A DNA stretch of 64,000 bases from Saxidomus purpurata (Eukaryota > Mollusca > Bivalvia > Venerida > Veneridae): positions 4,559,721 through 4,623,720 of the forward strand of contig JAFMSR010000016.1 in the NCBI GenBank assembly GCA_022818135.1, given 5' to 3'. Below, piece after piece: positions 25,810 to 37,225 of this stretch. Every line of letters starts with the position of its first letter. The stretch's first letter is position 1. Both the position numbers and the translations under genes were made by a program. The notes below the pieces were generated by a model. The model did not search any database. It saw nothing but the letters and a program-made list of their open reading frames with translations, and had not been told where the DNA came from.

Positions 25810-25988
25810 GGAAATATATTTTACTTTTGCGTGATATACCGGTGAGTATACTATATCACTATGTGTTGTTTATATGCTTTGTAATTCATCACTCAGACTT
25901 TCAGCCTGCGTGATTAGATTACTACGCATCTTTACTCCACACAGTGATATACTAACCGGTATATCACTCAAAAGTGAAATCCATTTCC
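25810..25988. mobile_element. Foldback MITE in gene B intron 2
   Basis: GGAAAT..ATTTTACTTTTGCGTGATATACCGGT at the left pairs with ACCGGTATATCACTCAAAAG and ATTTCC at the right. Arms are about 50 bp. The region just upstream (25380-25560) has related TGATATACC pieces. Confidence 0.55.
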
Positions 25989-26946
25989 AAAGTATATTTC
26001 TATATAGAGTTCAGTTTCATAGTAATATAAGATATCTGAAAGACAAATCGTGATCTACACATGTAATAAAACAGATATATTACACAAAAGTAATACATTT
26101 TTCGGATCTAGCACGTTTACCTGGTATGAAATGTTGAATGTTTATCAAACGCTAAGCTGAGTGACTTTTCATGTAGCAATTGCACGACAACAACGAAACA
26201 TGTCGGCTGTTACTTTACCCACAGGTTTTATCCTTTAGGTATTTTGCTTTGTTTGGTGATTTTATCCAGTACAACTCACTTTTTTCAATGATCCTACATA
26301 GGGAATAAAGCAATTACGGCACATGCTTTATTTTAAATACGGACATGAAGCACATACATTTTCTGGCCTATTTGTAAGCATCACATATAAATAAAATATA
26401 CTTAAATTATACTTAGAACATAAAATGAAGAGAAAAACGGCAAATTCTAGTGAAAGTTTCATGACCAATATTATATGGTTTTTATACATTTTTGATTACA
26501 AAACTGAATTGACGAGTACACCGCTAGCCGAGTCCAAGAAACGTTTAATAGCTGTATAAATGAGACTTATTGGTAATGTAATACAGTGTAGTCTACACCT
26601 TTTTTACCAGTATAAAACCTCAATAGTTGTTAAGTTTCCAAGGCCGTTTATCATTGAAACTACTGACTTGAGAATGTATGCAGTTAATATGTTTTACCAG
26701 AGAAAAAGCATATGGGTCCTGCATTCACTTAAAGAGAAAACGAAAAAAAAACAACACAACACTATGTGTCCTATTATTCTCTTCTATGACGCACCATCGG
26801 AAGTTATAAAAGTACGTCATCATCTGCTCAGGTATGTCAATCAATGTTTAAAGTAGTTAAGCTGCTTGAAAACACAATACATTTGTATTACGACTGTAGT
26901 TGTGATGTATATCTTATCACATATTTCTGCTCTGCTTTATTTTCAG

Positions 26947-27164
26947 TAGCGTTGTTTGTGATGAATGTAGTAAAAACTTTTACCGAGACAACGGAAGATG
27001 CCTAGTATGTAACTACTGGTGTATATATAATGTAAACAGCTCTTTACCAACGTGCAGGGAGGATGACGGATACTGTAACTTTGGTTGCAAGTCAGGTCGT
27101 TATGGATATAATTGTGGTAAACGTTGTAGTGCCACTTGCAACGATATTTGTCACAGGGATACTG
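26947..27164 (+). CDS. Gene B exon 3, Cys-rich linker
   Basis: 218 nt, acceptor TTATTTTCAG, donor ACTG/GTAAGT (phase 2 in, phase 1 out). Encodes SSVVCDECSKNFYRDNGRCL, WCIYN and DGYCNFGCKSGRYGYNCGKRC, ending CNDICHRDT. It shows the intact end that gene A exon 3 has lost. Confidence 0.85.
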
Positions 27165-28074
27165 GTAAGTTTACCAAAGTTTTAATGCGATTAACGTTAA
27201 GAGGACATTTTCAAAGTTCTAAAAAATAGATATTCATGTTAACATGTCATTTTCTATTAATACAACATTCCATGCGAATAATCCAAATATTCATACGGTA
27301 CTTATCTTTATATATATTGCATTGGAGTGCGTTAATATGATCAAAGCTGTCGGGAAAAAAATCGGAGTTTCGGATAGGGAAGTAGTTCATTCTGGCTTTT
27401 CGAAGTTACACCCGTGTAAACACTGTCGCTGCATATAAAAATAGAAATAGAAGTACAAATACATCTGTCACATATCATAGTTGTGATAAGTAAACTAGAA
27501 GCTTTGGCAGTTAAAGGGACAGTCATTACATCTAGAAGTTTATATTTTCCAAAACAAAAAGAAAGAATATGTGCAGTGAACGTAGTAAATAATAAATACA
27601 ATTTTAAAGAACAACATATATATTGAAAAATGCTTCATTTTACATGTAGCACACACAATCAACATAGAGGCCTTCTGTAATCAATCAACCCACCGGTTAA
27701 TTTTACAACAACAACTTTACACAGGTTATTGAATGTTTTACGGTACTGAGCTGATTTTACCGATAATGACTGGAATGAATAGCTTCAACTTTTAGGTTTA
27801 GTAATAATACTTGCACATATTCTTATATTTATATTCCAGTTTTAGGGAATGCCTGTTTAAGTCTAAGTATATTCTACACCTTATTCTTTTGAACGCCGAG
27901 ACATTTCAGGACTAACTGTTGTTTTCACTTCCGGAGTCAAAAATGCATGAGAGCTTACATCATCACACTGAAGTATAGATGTATACTTTCACTTTATCGG
28001 TACCCATTCAAATCGATTGTCTACGGTGTTAGATTCTGGGTCTGACACCAGAGAGTTCTTTAAATGACTCAAAT

Positions 28075-28345
28075 TACTTTGGACCAACGTGTATAATTGC
28101 CTGTTACGATAGCTGTGCAGGTCCACAATGCACCAGTCTCATACATGTTACATGTTTGCACTTAAACATTATGTGGACAAAAAAATGTGAAAACCTCTGC
28201 ACAATGCAATGCGCCGTCTGATTCCAGCATGACCATTTGTGACAAGTCGAATAGCGCATGTTCATACGGATGCGAAAACGATAACATCTTGGGAAGTCAG
28301 TGTAAAGCATCCTCATGCTCATCCGCATGTACAGTGTAACAGTAT
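28075..28345 (+). pseudogene. Broken partial copy of the exon 4 EGF array in gene B intron 3
   Basis: Aligns with the first part of exon 4 (TTTGGACCAACGTGT, AACCTCTGC, CCGTCTGATTCCAGCA, TCATACGGATGCG, TTGGGAAGTCAGTGTAAA) but has lost Cys codons and the frame. A second piece at 28731-28782 (TATGCGAGCAGGCTTCTGGA) continues the homology after an intervening insertion. It has no good acceptor. It is a relic of a partial tandem duplication of exon 4, or of recombination with another copy; its GGGAAGTCAGTGTAAA resembles gene C. Confidence 0.7.
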
Positions 28346-28350
28346 ATAAA

Positions 28351-28482
28351 TATCACATAGCTTTGAGTGTAACAGTAAATATGTCAACATGAGGAAAAAG
28401 AATGTTACCCGAGAGGAAGCCGAAGGTAACAGTATTTTCCGAATGATGACATTTTTACTGTTACACTCAAATCTGTGTGATA
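28351..28482. mobile_element. Foldback MITE inside the exon 4 relic
   Basis: TATCACATAGCTTTGAGTGT with AACAGTAAA at the left pairs with TTTACTGTTACACTCAAATC and TGTGTGATA at the right; arms about 40 bp. It lies in the gap that splits the pseudo-exon. Confidence 0.6.
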
Positions 28483-28899
28483 TCTATTTTATTATGCGAA
28501 AAAATTATTATTGGGTATTTGACATACCGTTACGTATAAGAGTTTATCACAAGGAAAACACATCATGTTCACTAAAAGAAGTTTTGACTAAAATTGATAC
28601 CACGCGTTCTGCCGTAAATTAAACAGTATCTTTCTAGCGGTCATGTGCTGCCTTGACAGAAACAGCATGAATGCTAACTTTTTGTCTATGGGAGTTTAAC
28701 ATGGATAATAAATTGAGGCATAATAAAATAGTATGCGAGCAGGCTTCTGGACATAGCAAGGAGGTTTTGATAGCAAGGTCGTGTTTCCCTGAAAATACAA
28801 TGCATATATATATACAGAAAGTATCGCGTTTTTTGTCAGGGCTTTGTCTTCTATCTACTACTTTAGTGATATATACAAATATGTATATTGATTTTCCAG

Positions 28900-29575
28900 C
28901 AACTTGTACGACAGGCTGCAAATTCCCAAGTTACTGTGGCCCAACGTGTGAAATTACATGTAACGATGGCTGTGTATGGCGGCAATGTAACCAGTCTTGT
29001 ACATGTTCAAGGGGTTGTATTCGTACAAAATGGGGCGAGAAATGTGATAAGCAATGCAACGACAACTGCAATAAACCATCTGATTCCAGCAGTAACATAT
29101 GTTATAGGTCTAGCGGATCTTGTCCATACGGATGTAAAAACAAAATTTATTGGGGAAGTAAATGTGAACAATCTTGTTCATCCGAGTGTAACGATACAAT
29201 ATGCGAGCAGGCTTCCGGAAATTGCACAGGAGGTTGTAATAGCAAGGAAGGTATACGGTGAACGCTGTGATATGCCGTGCAATGAAAACTGCGTTAATGG
29301 TACGTGTGAGAGAGCTGATGGGTACTGCGATAGTGGATGTATCTCAGGAAGCTATGGGGATCGCTGTCATTTGAAATGTAATATAAACTGTTTGAATCTC
29401 AGTTGCAAAAGATCAAACGGATATTGCAATGATGGCTGTGAAGCTGGATGGTACGGAGACCAATGCAATCGTCAATGTAGTATCAGGTGTTTGAATCTTT
29501 TATGTCATAGAGAAGACGGCAACTGTACATTGAGCCTTGACGATTTGATTGGAAAATCAGACTCCGAACATGGAG
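28900..29575 (+). CDS. Gene B exon 4, EGF array with 1-nt insertion
   Basis: Acceptor ATTTTCCAG, donor GGAG/GTAAAT. Encodes ATCTTGCKFPSYCGPTC and further EGF-like units (CNQSCTCSRGCIRTKWGEKC, CYRSSGSCPYGC, CEQASGNCTGGC). Then AGCAAGGAAGGTATACGG has one base more than A and C, giving TGA at 29259. Past this the paralogue frame continues (CERADGYCDSGC, CKRSNGYCNDGC, CHREDGNC) to the donor. 676 nt observed, 675 expected from phases. One EGF unit fewer than gene A. Confidence 0.8.
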
Positions 29576-29835
29576 GTAAATTTGTTTCTGAATTCGTATG
29601 TTTTAACTCTTGTAAAAGGATATGGCATATGTTTATAAACATATTGTATCATTTTTGAATATCCACTGAAGAAACGTTTGGATTTGTAAGCAAATCAATG
29701 TCAAATGCACGACAGTAATTGTTTATTTCTGAAGAAGGATGCAAAGTGATATTAATTAAAGATCCAACGATTTTCAACAGTTTTAACTTTCAACTATGTT
29801 ATTCAATGATATAATTAACCTACTGCGTTTTCATA

Positions 29836-29838
<3 letters not shown>

Positions 29839-29871
<33 letters not shown>

Positions 29872-29897
29872 GGTTTTTTTTTTTTTTTTTTTTTTTT
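29839..29897. repeat. Poly-T tract
   Basis: About 58 bases of T with one GGG interruption in gene B intron 4. Low complexity, nothing coded. Confidence 0.8.
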
Positions 29898-30128
29898 CTT
29901 AATCTACACAAAGTTGAATTGAAGACTGCTTCCTGTAAAAATATCTCAGCAATGTATGCGCCAAAATAAGGTGCTGCTTAATACTATTTGAAAGAAAAGA
30001 TGGACCAGAGTATCCACACTACTTATAAAGTAATAAAGCTTCATTGATAATAGATCCCCACGGATATGTCTCTTGTTAAATATAGTGTATTGAAAAAATT
30101 ATTGTTCTTTACCGTTATTGACTTTTAG

Positions 30129-30255
30129 ATGTTTCAGATACTACCACTTTGAATAGTCTGCTAATTGGCGGTCTTGTGAGTGGTTGGGTTTTTTTTTTTC
30201 GTGGTGATTGCTGTTTTAGCCGTCAAAGCAATAAAAAGATATAAGATTGGCAAAG
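30129..30255 (+). CDS. Gene B exon 5, transmembrane helix with T-run frameshift
   Basis: Acceptor ACTTTTAG, donor CAAAG/GTAAGC. Encodes VSDTTTLNSLLIGGLVSGW followed by a Phe/Val/Ile/Ala-rich helix and a basic RYKIGK end. The run of 11 T at 30189-30199 puts the rest out of frame (stop at TAA in AAGATATAAG); 10 T would keep it. Homopolymer length error is the simplest alternative to a real mutation. Confidence 0.75.
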
Positions 30256-31288
30256 GTAAGCATTGTATGACTAAGAGTTCCAATATTTTCATTCATCGCT
30301 TACTTGAGTCTAATGATGACACTCATAATCAGACAGAAATACTGCAAGGATAAACATAAATCTTTTTAGTATCTGAATATAATTCTTTCAGAGTTTTAAC
30401 ACATTCATTAAAATGTTGAATCAAGAGTACTTGCAAGGTTTTCCTTTTGTTTCAACCATGATACTGTTTTTATCTCATATGACCAAGCTTTTAGCTTTAC
30501 CCTAAACATTCAAGACAAGTTTCTCCGATACCTTGTAGCCTACCTGGGAACGACGCCAGGGGGGGAAGTCAGTGATACGACAAACCAGACATTCAGGCGT
30601 ACATATAAGGCGATCTGGCATTCAGGGTTTTTTTGGGCTATTTGTCCCTCCTGATATCATCAAGTTGTGAATATTTAGTTTATTGTCACGTTGACCTAAA
30701 ATGAGATTAATAAACTGGACAAACTAATTGTTTACAAATTTATTGAATTATGTTAAACCAAGGGCAATATAATCGTGATTATATTTGTGTCATCAACTTA
30801 TCAACAATTCAACTTTATGTTATTCTATTTAGCTTAATATCATAACCGATTTGTGTATAAACGACTTCAGCTTTTGCACTTTCCCGATGTACATAAAATC
30901 CTATACATAAACTTAGTATAACATGTGTTGTGGTATAAAACTCAGGATGCATTTTGTTTCTACAATGTTCTTATATCTCCTAGACTCAGCTCTTCAAATT
31001 TTATTTGATTACAGATTTATCACACTTAATCTGTAAAAAAACTTTTAAATTTATTTATACATGTAGCACTAACACATTTTAAATGGATACTAACGCTCCC
31101 TATGAGAGAAAACTCATTGTATCTAGAAAAGTTTATATTTAAAAAATGTATGTGTATATATTACTGCCGCATATCTCCCAGTCAAAGAAGCTGAGTCTGA
31201 CGTTATTGTAAGTTCAATGAATGAAAAAGTTCATTTTTACCAATATGTTTGAATGTTTTGATTTGCTCATACCTTCCTTTCTCTGCAG

Positions 31289-31340
31289 TTTCAAACGACC
31301 AAAAGATAGCAGAAGACGAACAGCAAGATAAATCAAACAG
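31289..31340 (+). CDS. Gene B exon 6, juxtamembrane segment
   Basis: 52 nt, acceptor TTTCTCTGCAG, donor CAG/GTAATG. Encodes VSNDQKIAEDEQQDKSN. Same length and phase as gene A exon 6. Confidence 0.75.
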
Positions 31341-31736
31341 GTAATGCATTTACAAAATGTGATGAGCAAAAGATGTTCCATAAAACACATTTCATAAAAC
31401 GCTAAAACAATAACAACACAGTTTCAGGTGGAAAACAGTAAATCATGGGTTTAAATGATATCAGACACTAACAACTCAAACACGAAATTATGAAGAAAAC
31501 AGTTAATGCATAGACTTGGTTCTTAGGTATAGAGTTGTTAAGTGTTAAGTTGCTAAACTAGAAAGCATAGACGAAATACATATTAACTACATTTTGAAAA
31601 AAATAACCAGATTGGATACTATAAACAAATACGATTTGCAACAAGTAATTTCATCATCAAGAAAGGTACATGTAGGAATATGGCAATTGTTTAGATTAAT
31701 TTTCTTACTTGTTAGGGTTTTCTGCTTTTATTGCAG

Positions 31737-31822
31737 TGGCCAGCATGAATATATGTCATTGCAGCATGGACCAGGTTATTCAAATCAAGCAGCAAACTAT
31801 GAAGACTTGAACCAAGCGGAAG
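31737..31822 (+). CDS. Gene B exon 7, ITAM-like tyrosine motif
   Basis: 86 nt, acceptor TTTATTGCAG, donor GAAG/GTAAAA. Encodes GQHEYMSLQHG..NYEDLNQAE: YMSL-x12-YEDL, the same YxxL spacing as gene A. An extra Tyr (PGYSN) lies between. Both Tyr and both Leu of the pair are kept although neighbouring residues have changed, which suggests constraint. Confidence 0.78.
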
Positions 31823-32381
31823 GTAAAATTAAAAATGCTTAAACCATAATATATCATTGATATTAAAAAGGATCATGAAATATTTTAGTTAAAAAAACCC
31901 TACTTGACATAATATACAAAAACAACTATGTACACTGGCTGTTACTGCAAAAAGAAATTCATTACATGCTCACAGTAAAAGGAAAATTGACTTGCAAAGT
32001 AACACCTTAAATCGACTACTAATACTAAAGACGTATTATCAGTTGCATTAGCACTACACATGTGATATTGGCTAGCTTCCGCAATTGATAGCCAAAGAAA
32101 CTCAATCTGTATGAACATGGCTTCTAATACATCCGGCTTGAACATATATATATATATAATATGTAAGACCTAGAAAATGTATTTTAAGTATTTTATGGTT
32201 TGAACATTATCTAAGGAATGACTAAAAAATCAGAATACTCTAGGAATCAATATTAAATAAAGCCTTGTTAGTTTTAGATTATTCTTAATGACAATCATAA
32301 TTGATAGCGACTACATACACTACATGCTACATGTAACTAGTTTGTGTTAGGCACATTATGAACTCAAAGTTTATTTTCTAG

Positions 32382-32443
32382 ACGGAACGGAAGCTCTGAG
32401 CTCGGGTTCATCCTATGTGAACGTAGAACAGGAACAACTGTAA
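32382..32443 (+). CDS. Gene B exon 8, terminal exon
   Basis: Encodes DGTEALSSGSSYVNVEQEQL then TAA at 32441-32443. YVNV fits the YxNx pattern bound by the Grb2 SH2 domain (established for that family; binding here is inferred). Gene A has YEDI at the same place. Confidence 0.78.
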
Positions 32444-35220
32444 AAGGTGGCAGCAAAACGTTTTCCTTGCAAGAGTTACTGAGCAAAGTATTTACACTAT
32501 GTTGTAGTATTCTGCCATGGCAGGGATGATTAAAATGTTCTGATGAGCAAAGAGAAGTGACAACTCTTAACTAAACAAGTATCATCATATTCACTTATCA
32601 ATTCTAATAAAGATGCCGTGTATTTTTATTTATATTACATTAGTGCACAACGTTATATTTATCCTATGTGTGTCTCCTGCCGTATGTTCGTTTGTTAACC
32701 CATGCCGTATTATGACACAATCGGTGGTATTTCAATTGTTGTTTATATATTTTTTTTTCAAAACGTATTTTCATTGTGTAAATATTTCATCGGCAAACAA
32801 ACTACCTTTACGTTTGTATTTGTATATGTTCCTCGTTTAACAAAATAGTCGGACAAAAGGTAGCAAGGAAGTTATGAAAGCATCAGTGCATGAAATGTGA
32901 AAAACGTTAAGTATAATTAAGGGATCAAATTGGCGATTTACTTCGTAATTGAAGATTATGTTCACTTGATAACATCTCTTTTCATTTGCATGACTACTTC
33001 TGAAACAGTTAACTCTATACAGATCGTAAGAGCATAGGAACATATTGTCTGTTTGCTTGTTGTATTTGATATCAGGTTAGTATCAATTAACGTGCAGTGA
33101 AAACAAGAGTTACTAAGTGCATATGAAAGAGATTATCACAGAGTTTGCACTATTTGGATTTACTTTCATTAAACCTTTATATACACAAATATGATATAAA
33201 CTGCTGATATCTTATAGTCTTTACATATGTTATTATAATTATACTATTATAAAGTCCCTGCTTTAGACATGAATTCAGTCATATGTTAAGCCACCGGGAA
33301 TCAAAGTCTTATAAATGTTCCTGTATGTAGCAAGAATTATTTTTCCTTTGAGGACAAATAGCTATGGATACACCACATTGTTGAGAAAAAAATTATCAAA
33401 CACCTACTCAGCCTTTTGGAGACTTTTAGAGACTGATATTTGTATTAGAAATACTTGACAAAATGCGTAAGTTTCCAAGCAATATTAAAGCTATATACAG
33501 CACAAAGTCTACGATATGAAATGAAGACAAAGTAAATTAATAACACTAAATTATGAAAACGGTAAGCACGAATAATGCAAGCAAGCAGTCGCAGTCTATG
33601 CCTAAATACAAGTACAAACTGACATATTATAGGACATAACAAACATGAAATACGTATTCGTTGTAGAGTGTAGTGAAATTAACAGTGAAAACAGTATGAT
33701 CTCGGATTTAAGGCTTAGTTAAAGACAAGGTGTCTAGCACAGTTTTGAATGTAACTTTTGAAAAACAATGCAATAAATTAACATGAACAATACAAAAGTA
33801 AATGTCAGCACGTGGAAAAAATAAAAATATTTAACTTAAAATTAATGTGCATTACTTACTGTTTTGCTAGCTTTGATATGGGCGTTGAAAACTACGTTCA
33901 GTTGGACGAGTATTTCTCGAAAATGAGACAAAGCTATAATAGGAAGATAAATGTTACACTTATATGGCAAAATTCTAAATAATGGCGGGAATAAAGAAGC
34001 ATGCAGTTTATATGAATTCAAGAACAAAAATCAAGACATAATAAAGACGTTTTCCCATGTTTTCGTTATGTCCCTTTATACGTTTATACATCGGCACAAT
34101 CAAAATGAACTATACAATAAGTTGGCCGATTTCCATTGCATACTAGCACGACGTTCCTATCAATAAGAGTTCAGTTAATGTATCAATGTATCATTATTGG
34201 TCCAGATAGTTCGATTTGATTAGTCCGAGTTTTCGAAGAAATCACCTATCGAGTCTACAAACATACCACTAGATAAAGTGCGATTTCTCCAGGAATAACA
34301 AGTTTTTTTACCAACGCTCCTTGAAGACTGAAGTGAATTATTTAGGCTTCACAGAGTAGTGCAAGAATTAGAACGCGTTCAACTTCCAGAGACATTCCCT
34401 GGTTCTTTACAAATAAAATACATAGGACCTCGAGTTTGTTTTTTTTGGGGGGAGGGTTTAAGGGGGGAAATTTTATTTTTTTTTTTTGAAATAATAATCA
34501 CATTGCAGAATTTGCTGATGATCGGAATAGCTTCTGGTCAGAATCACAAGATTTTGGCAAGTTAGTTGTTACAATCTAAGGAATCTCCTTAACATAAGGT
34601 TTGGATATAAATCCAGCTTTTTCGTACCATATACCTGAACGCATAAATTATTACACACTTATTTGACAGAAGAATGTTGTAATATTTTGAACATAATCAA
34701 ACTTAATTTCTGTTAATTATGTGCAAAAGCAAGTTATAACCGTAAAGTTTATGTTGCTAGATGGAAGAAAATTTCGGATCTGGAAATCCTATGCGAGTAG
34801 ATTAGATAACAGACAATTGTTAAACAGTTATAACTGAGCAGGGATTATAACAGTTCAAAGTTTCGTGAATTCAGTGTACCACGATTTATTTAAACGATTG
34901 GGGAATGTAGAAAATGAACTTAATCTTTATCAAACAGGTGTCACCATACTGGCAATATATGGGTCGAATGAATTTGCACGAAATTGTTTTGTTTTATCTA
35001 GATAGTGTAACAAGTGTTATCTGAACAATGTTGTGACTCTTTTGTTTCTCATTTGTAAACTTATTTCGTCAATTGTCATAACCTAAGATATTATATTTTG
35101 TTTAATCAAGATTTAGATAGTCATTGTTTAACTTTTTGATCGATGTAATTGAGATACAACGTACATGTAACTATTAGCAGTGATGATTGCATTAGTGTAT
35201 GTATAATTATCAGTGCAATA
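32444..35220. other. Gene B 3' flank and intergenic DNA
   Basis: AATAAA at 32606-32611 is the probable poly(A) signal. After that I see no gene: short unrelated open frames on both strands, and a G/T-rich patch at 34437-34490 resembling the other homopolymer blocks. Confidence 0.5.
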
Positions 35221-35430
35221 TGTAGTTAAAGGGACACTCCTTACATCTAGCAAATTATATTATCCAAAAATGAATAATAATGTGTTCAGTGAATGTACAA
35301 TGATAAAAAATTCAAATACATTTCTTCATTTTTGCACAAATAATCTACAAATCGACATTCTGTAATACATTGCTATCCACCCATCAACTGTACTAAAACT
35401 ACAACAACTTTACATAGATCAATATAGGGT
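35221..35430 (+). repeat. Relic of receptor gene intron 3
   Basis: TAGTTAAAGGGACACTCCTTACATCTAG-like start, then TATTATCCAAAAATGAATAATAA, TTCTTCATTTTTGCACAAATAATC and ACAACAACTTTACATAG align in order with gene B intron 3 (about 27511-27725) and gene A intron 3 (about 7010-7165 plus 9450-9480). No exon was found beside it. It probably marks a lost receptor copy between B and C, or is a dispersed repeat shared by the introns. Confidence 0.55.
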
Positions 35431-36380
35431 TAACTGATTTGTAATTTTTATATTTGCTACTGTATAATCTTTATGTATTTTAATGGTCGCAAATATTTTA
35501 ATGGCGACGGAATTAACGAATAAAGCCTAGATCAATTAAAAGGTATGAAATAGGTTAGACTTTGTCCTTGGAACGCACCAAGGGACCATTTTTGGACTAA
35601 CCAGGTGTTCGTGAAATAGTTTGGTCAAGAATAATTTGGGTTCTGCACACCCCATCAATCTTGGTTTCTCGACGGAACACTCAGTTTGATAAGTTCTTCA
35701 TCCTCTCTGTCAGATTGTACTCTCAGACTGGCTATTTGTTTGTGTAAGTTGTATCATGTATGTAGGTCTATTTAGTGCAGAAACTATATAAACCTAAACG
35801 TTTTGCAAAGGAATGTACGTTATACAGAACAAACCATAGTGTACATGACTACACAAAGAAAAAGGGCACCAAATGTGGTAATGTTTTACTATATTCAATA
35901 TTAGAACATGGTTTACGACTATTGTTTACCCTAATACCCAGAAACTGTATTTCGTTTAATACAGTGTTCAATGTTTGAATTAGCTGTGTTGCATTGTACA
36001 TATGTTTCGAAAGTTTAGTTCATTAAATCGTTTGACTTTATTTGTTCTGTAAAGTTAGGGAGAGCAGCTGTCAATCAAAGTACATTATAAAAGCATAAAG
36101 TTGATTTAAAAACAGACATCAAAAATCTGTGACACACATCCTTCAAGCTGCAAATAGTGTATAAAATGAAACTTATTATATTGGCTTAAGGTATAGTTAC
36201 CCCCAGCTATAAACATTGTTAAAAAGTTGACGATTTATCAGACATTATATACCATTGGATAACTTACATTTGTCTTTCTGTTATCATGAACACCGTCCTC
36301 TGTTTTCTTTTAGCCTAGATATTCAAACGATATTTCCATTCATGTATTGCTTTACATGCGTTTTGAGCAAAAGAGATTAA

Positions 36381-37225
36381 GGTAGCGCCTGGGAAAAGCT
36401 TGAACTTCATTCGTCAAAATCTTCAAACAATTTTATCTTTTCTATTGCATGTAAAAAGTATGTAAACATACATATTTTTGGAAAAGGGCGTTTAAAACTC
36501 TAAACATTAAAACGTTTGAAGATTTTGGTGAATGAAATTCAACTACGCTCCATAAAAAGACATACTTGAAAGGGCGTAAACTCTAAACCAAAAGTGAAGT
36601 GGATAAATTCAACTTACAATTTATCTTTTCTATTGCATGTAAAAAGTAAGTAAACATACATATTTTTGGAAAGGTCGTTTAAAACTCTAAACCTTAAAAC
36701 GTTTGAAGATTTTGGTGAATGAAATTTCAACTTACAATTTTATCTTTTCTATTGCATGTAAAAAGTATGTAAACATACATATTTTTGGAAAAGGGCGTTT
36801 AAAACTCTAAACCTTAAAACGTTTGAAGATTTTGGTGAATGAAATTTCAACTTACAATTTTATCTTTTCTATTGCATGTAAAAAGTATGTAAACATACAT
36901 ATTTTTGGAAAAGGGCGTTTAAAACTCTAAACCTTAAAACGTTTGAAGATTTTGGTGAATGAAATTTCAACTTACAATTTTATCTTTTCTATTGCATGTA
37001 AAAAGATGTAAACATACATATTTTGGAAAAGGGCGTTTAAACCTCTATACCTTAAAAGTTTGAAGATTTGGTGAATGAAATTTCAACTTACAATTTTATC
37101 TTTTCTATTGCATGTAAAAAGTATGTAAACATACATATTTTTGGAAAGGGGCGTTTAAAACTCTAAACCTTAAAACGTTTGAAGATTTTGGGTGAATGAA
37201 ATTTCAACTTCAGTCAGGCGCTACC
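36381..37225. mobile_element. TTAA-flanked MITE with internal tandem repeat
   Basis: Both ends are flanked by TTAA (36377-36380, 37226-37229) and carry inverted termini GGTAGCGCCTG and CAGGCGCTACC, with a further inverted stretch GAACTTCATTCGTCAAAATC versus GATTTTGGGTGAATGAAATT. TTAA duplication is the piggyBac/Kolobok signature. The interior is almost wholly tandem repeats. No transposase. Confidence 0.75.
36433..37205. repeat. 121-bp tandem repeat, about six units
   Basis: Units begin at about 36434, 36611, 36733, 36854, 36975 and 37092. Each has TTTATCTTTTCTATTGCATG, a palindrome GTATGTAAACATACATA, GGAAAAGGGCGTTTAAAAC and AACGTTTGAAGATTTTGGTG. Three middle units are nearly identical. The first interval is longer (178 bp) and has an extra divergent piece. 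Confidence 0.85.

Larger units (their letters stand above)
17449..32443 (+). pseudogene. Gene B: EGF-repeat transmembrane receptor with short tyrosine-motif tail, frameshifted
   Basis: Eight exons parallel to gene A: 17449-17488, 24557-24872, 26947-27164, 28900-29575, 30129-30255, 31289-31340, 31737-31822, 32382-32443. Compared with A and C, exon 4 has one extra base near 29245-29250, giving a TGA at 29259-29261. Exon 5 has 11 T where 10 keep the frame (30189-30199). Exons sum to 1577 nt; removing two bases gives 1575, about 524 codons. Predicted product: type I receptor with EGF-like units and a 60-70 residue tail with three tyrosine motifs. Intron 1 carries a 4.6-kb transposon; intron 3 carries a broken copy of exon 4. 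Two lesions favour a pseudogene, but one lies in a homopolymer and the other next to GGAAGG, so sequence error is possible. AATAAA at 32606-32611 is a plausible poly(A) signal. Confidence 0.7.

Noticed and set aside
36433..37205. CRISPR-like array
   Set aside because: The repeats are contiguous 121-bp tandem units without spacers, in a TTAA-flanked MITE of a eukaryotic genome.
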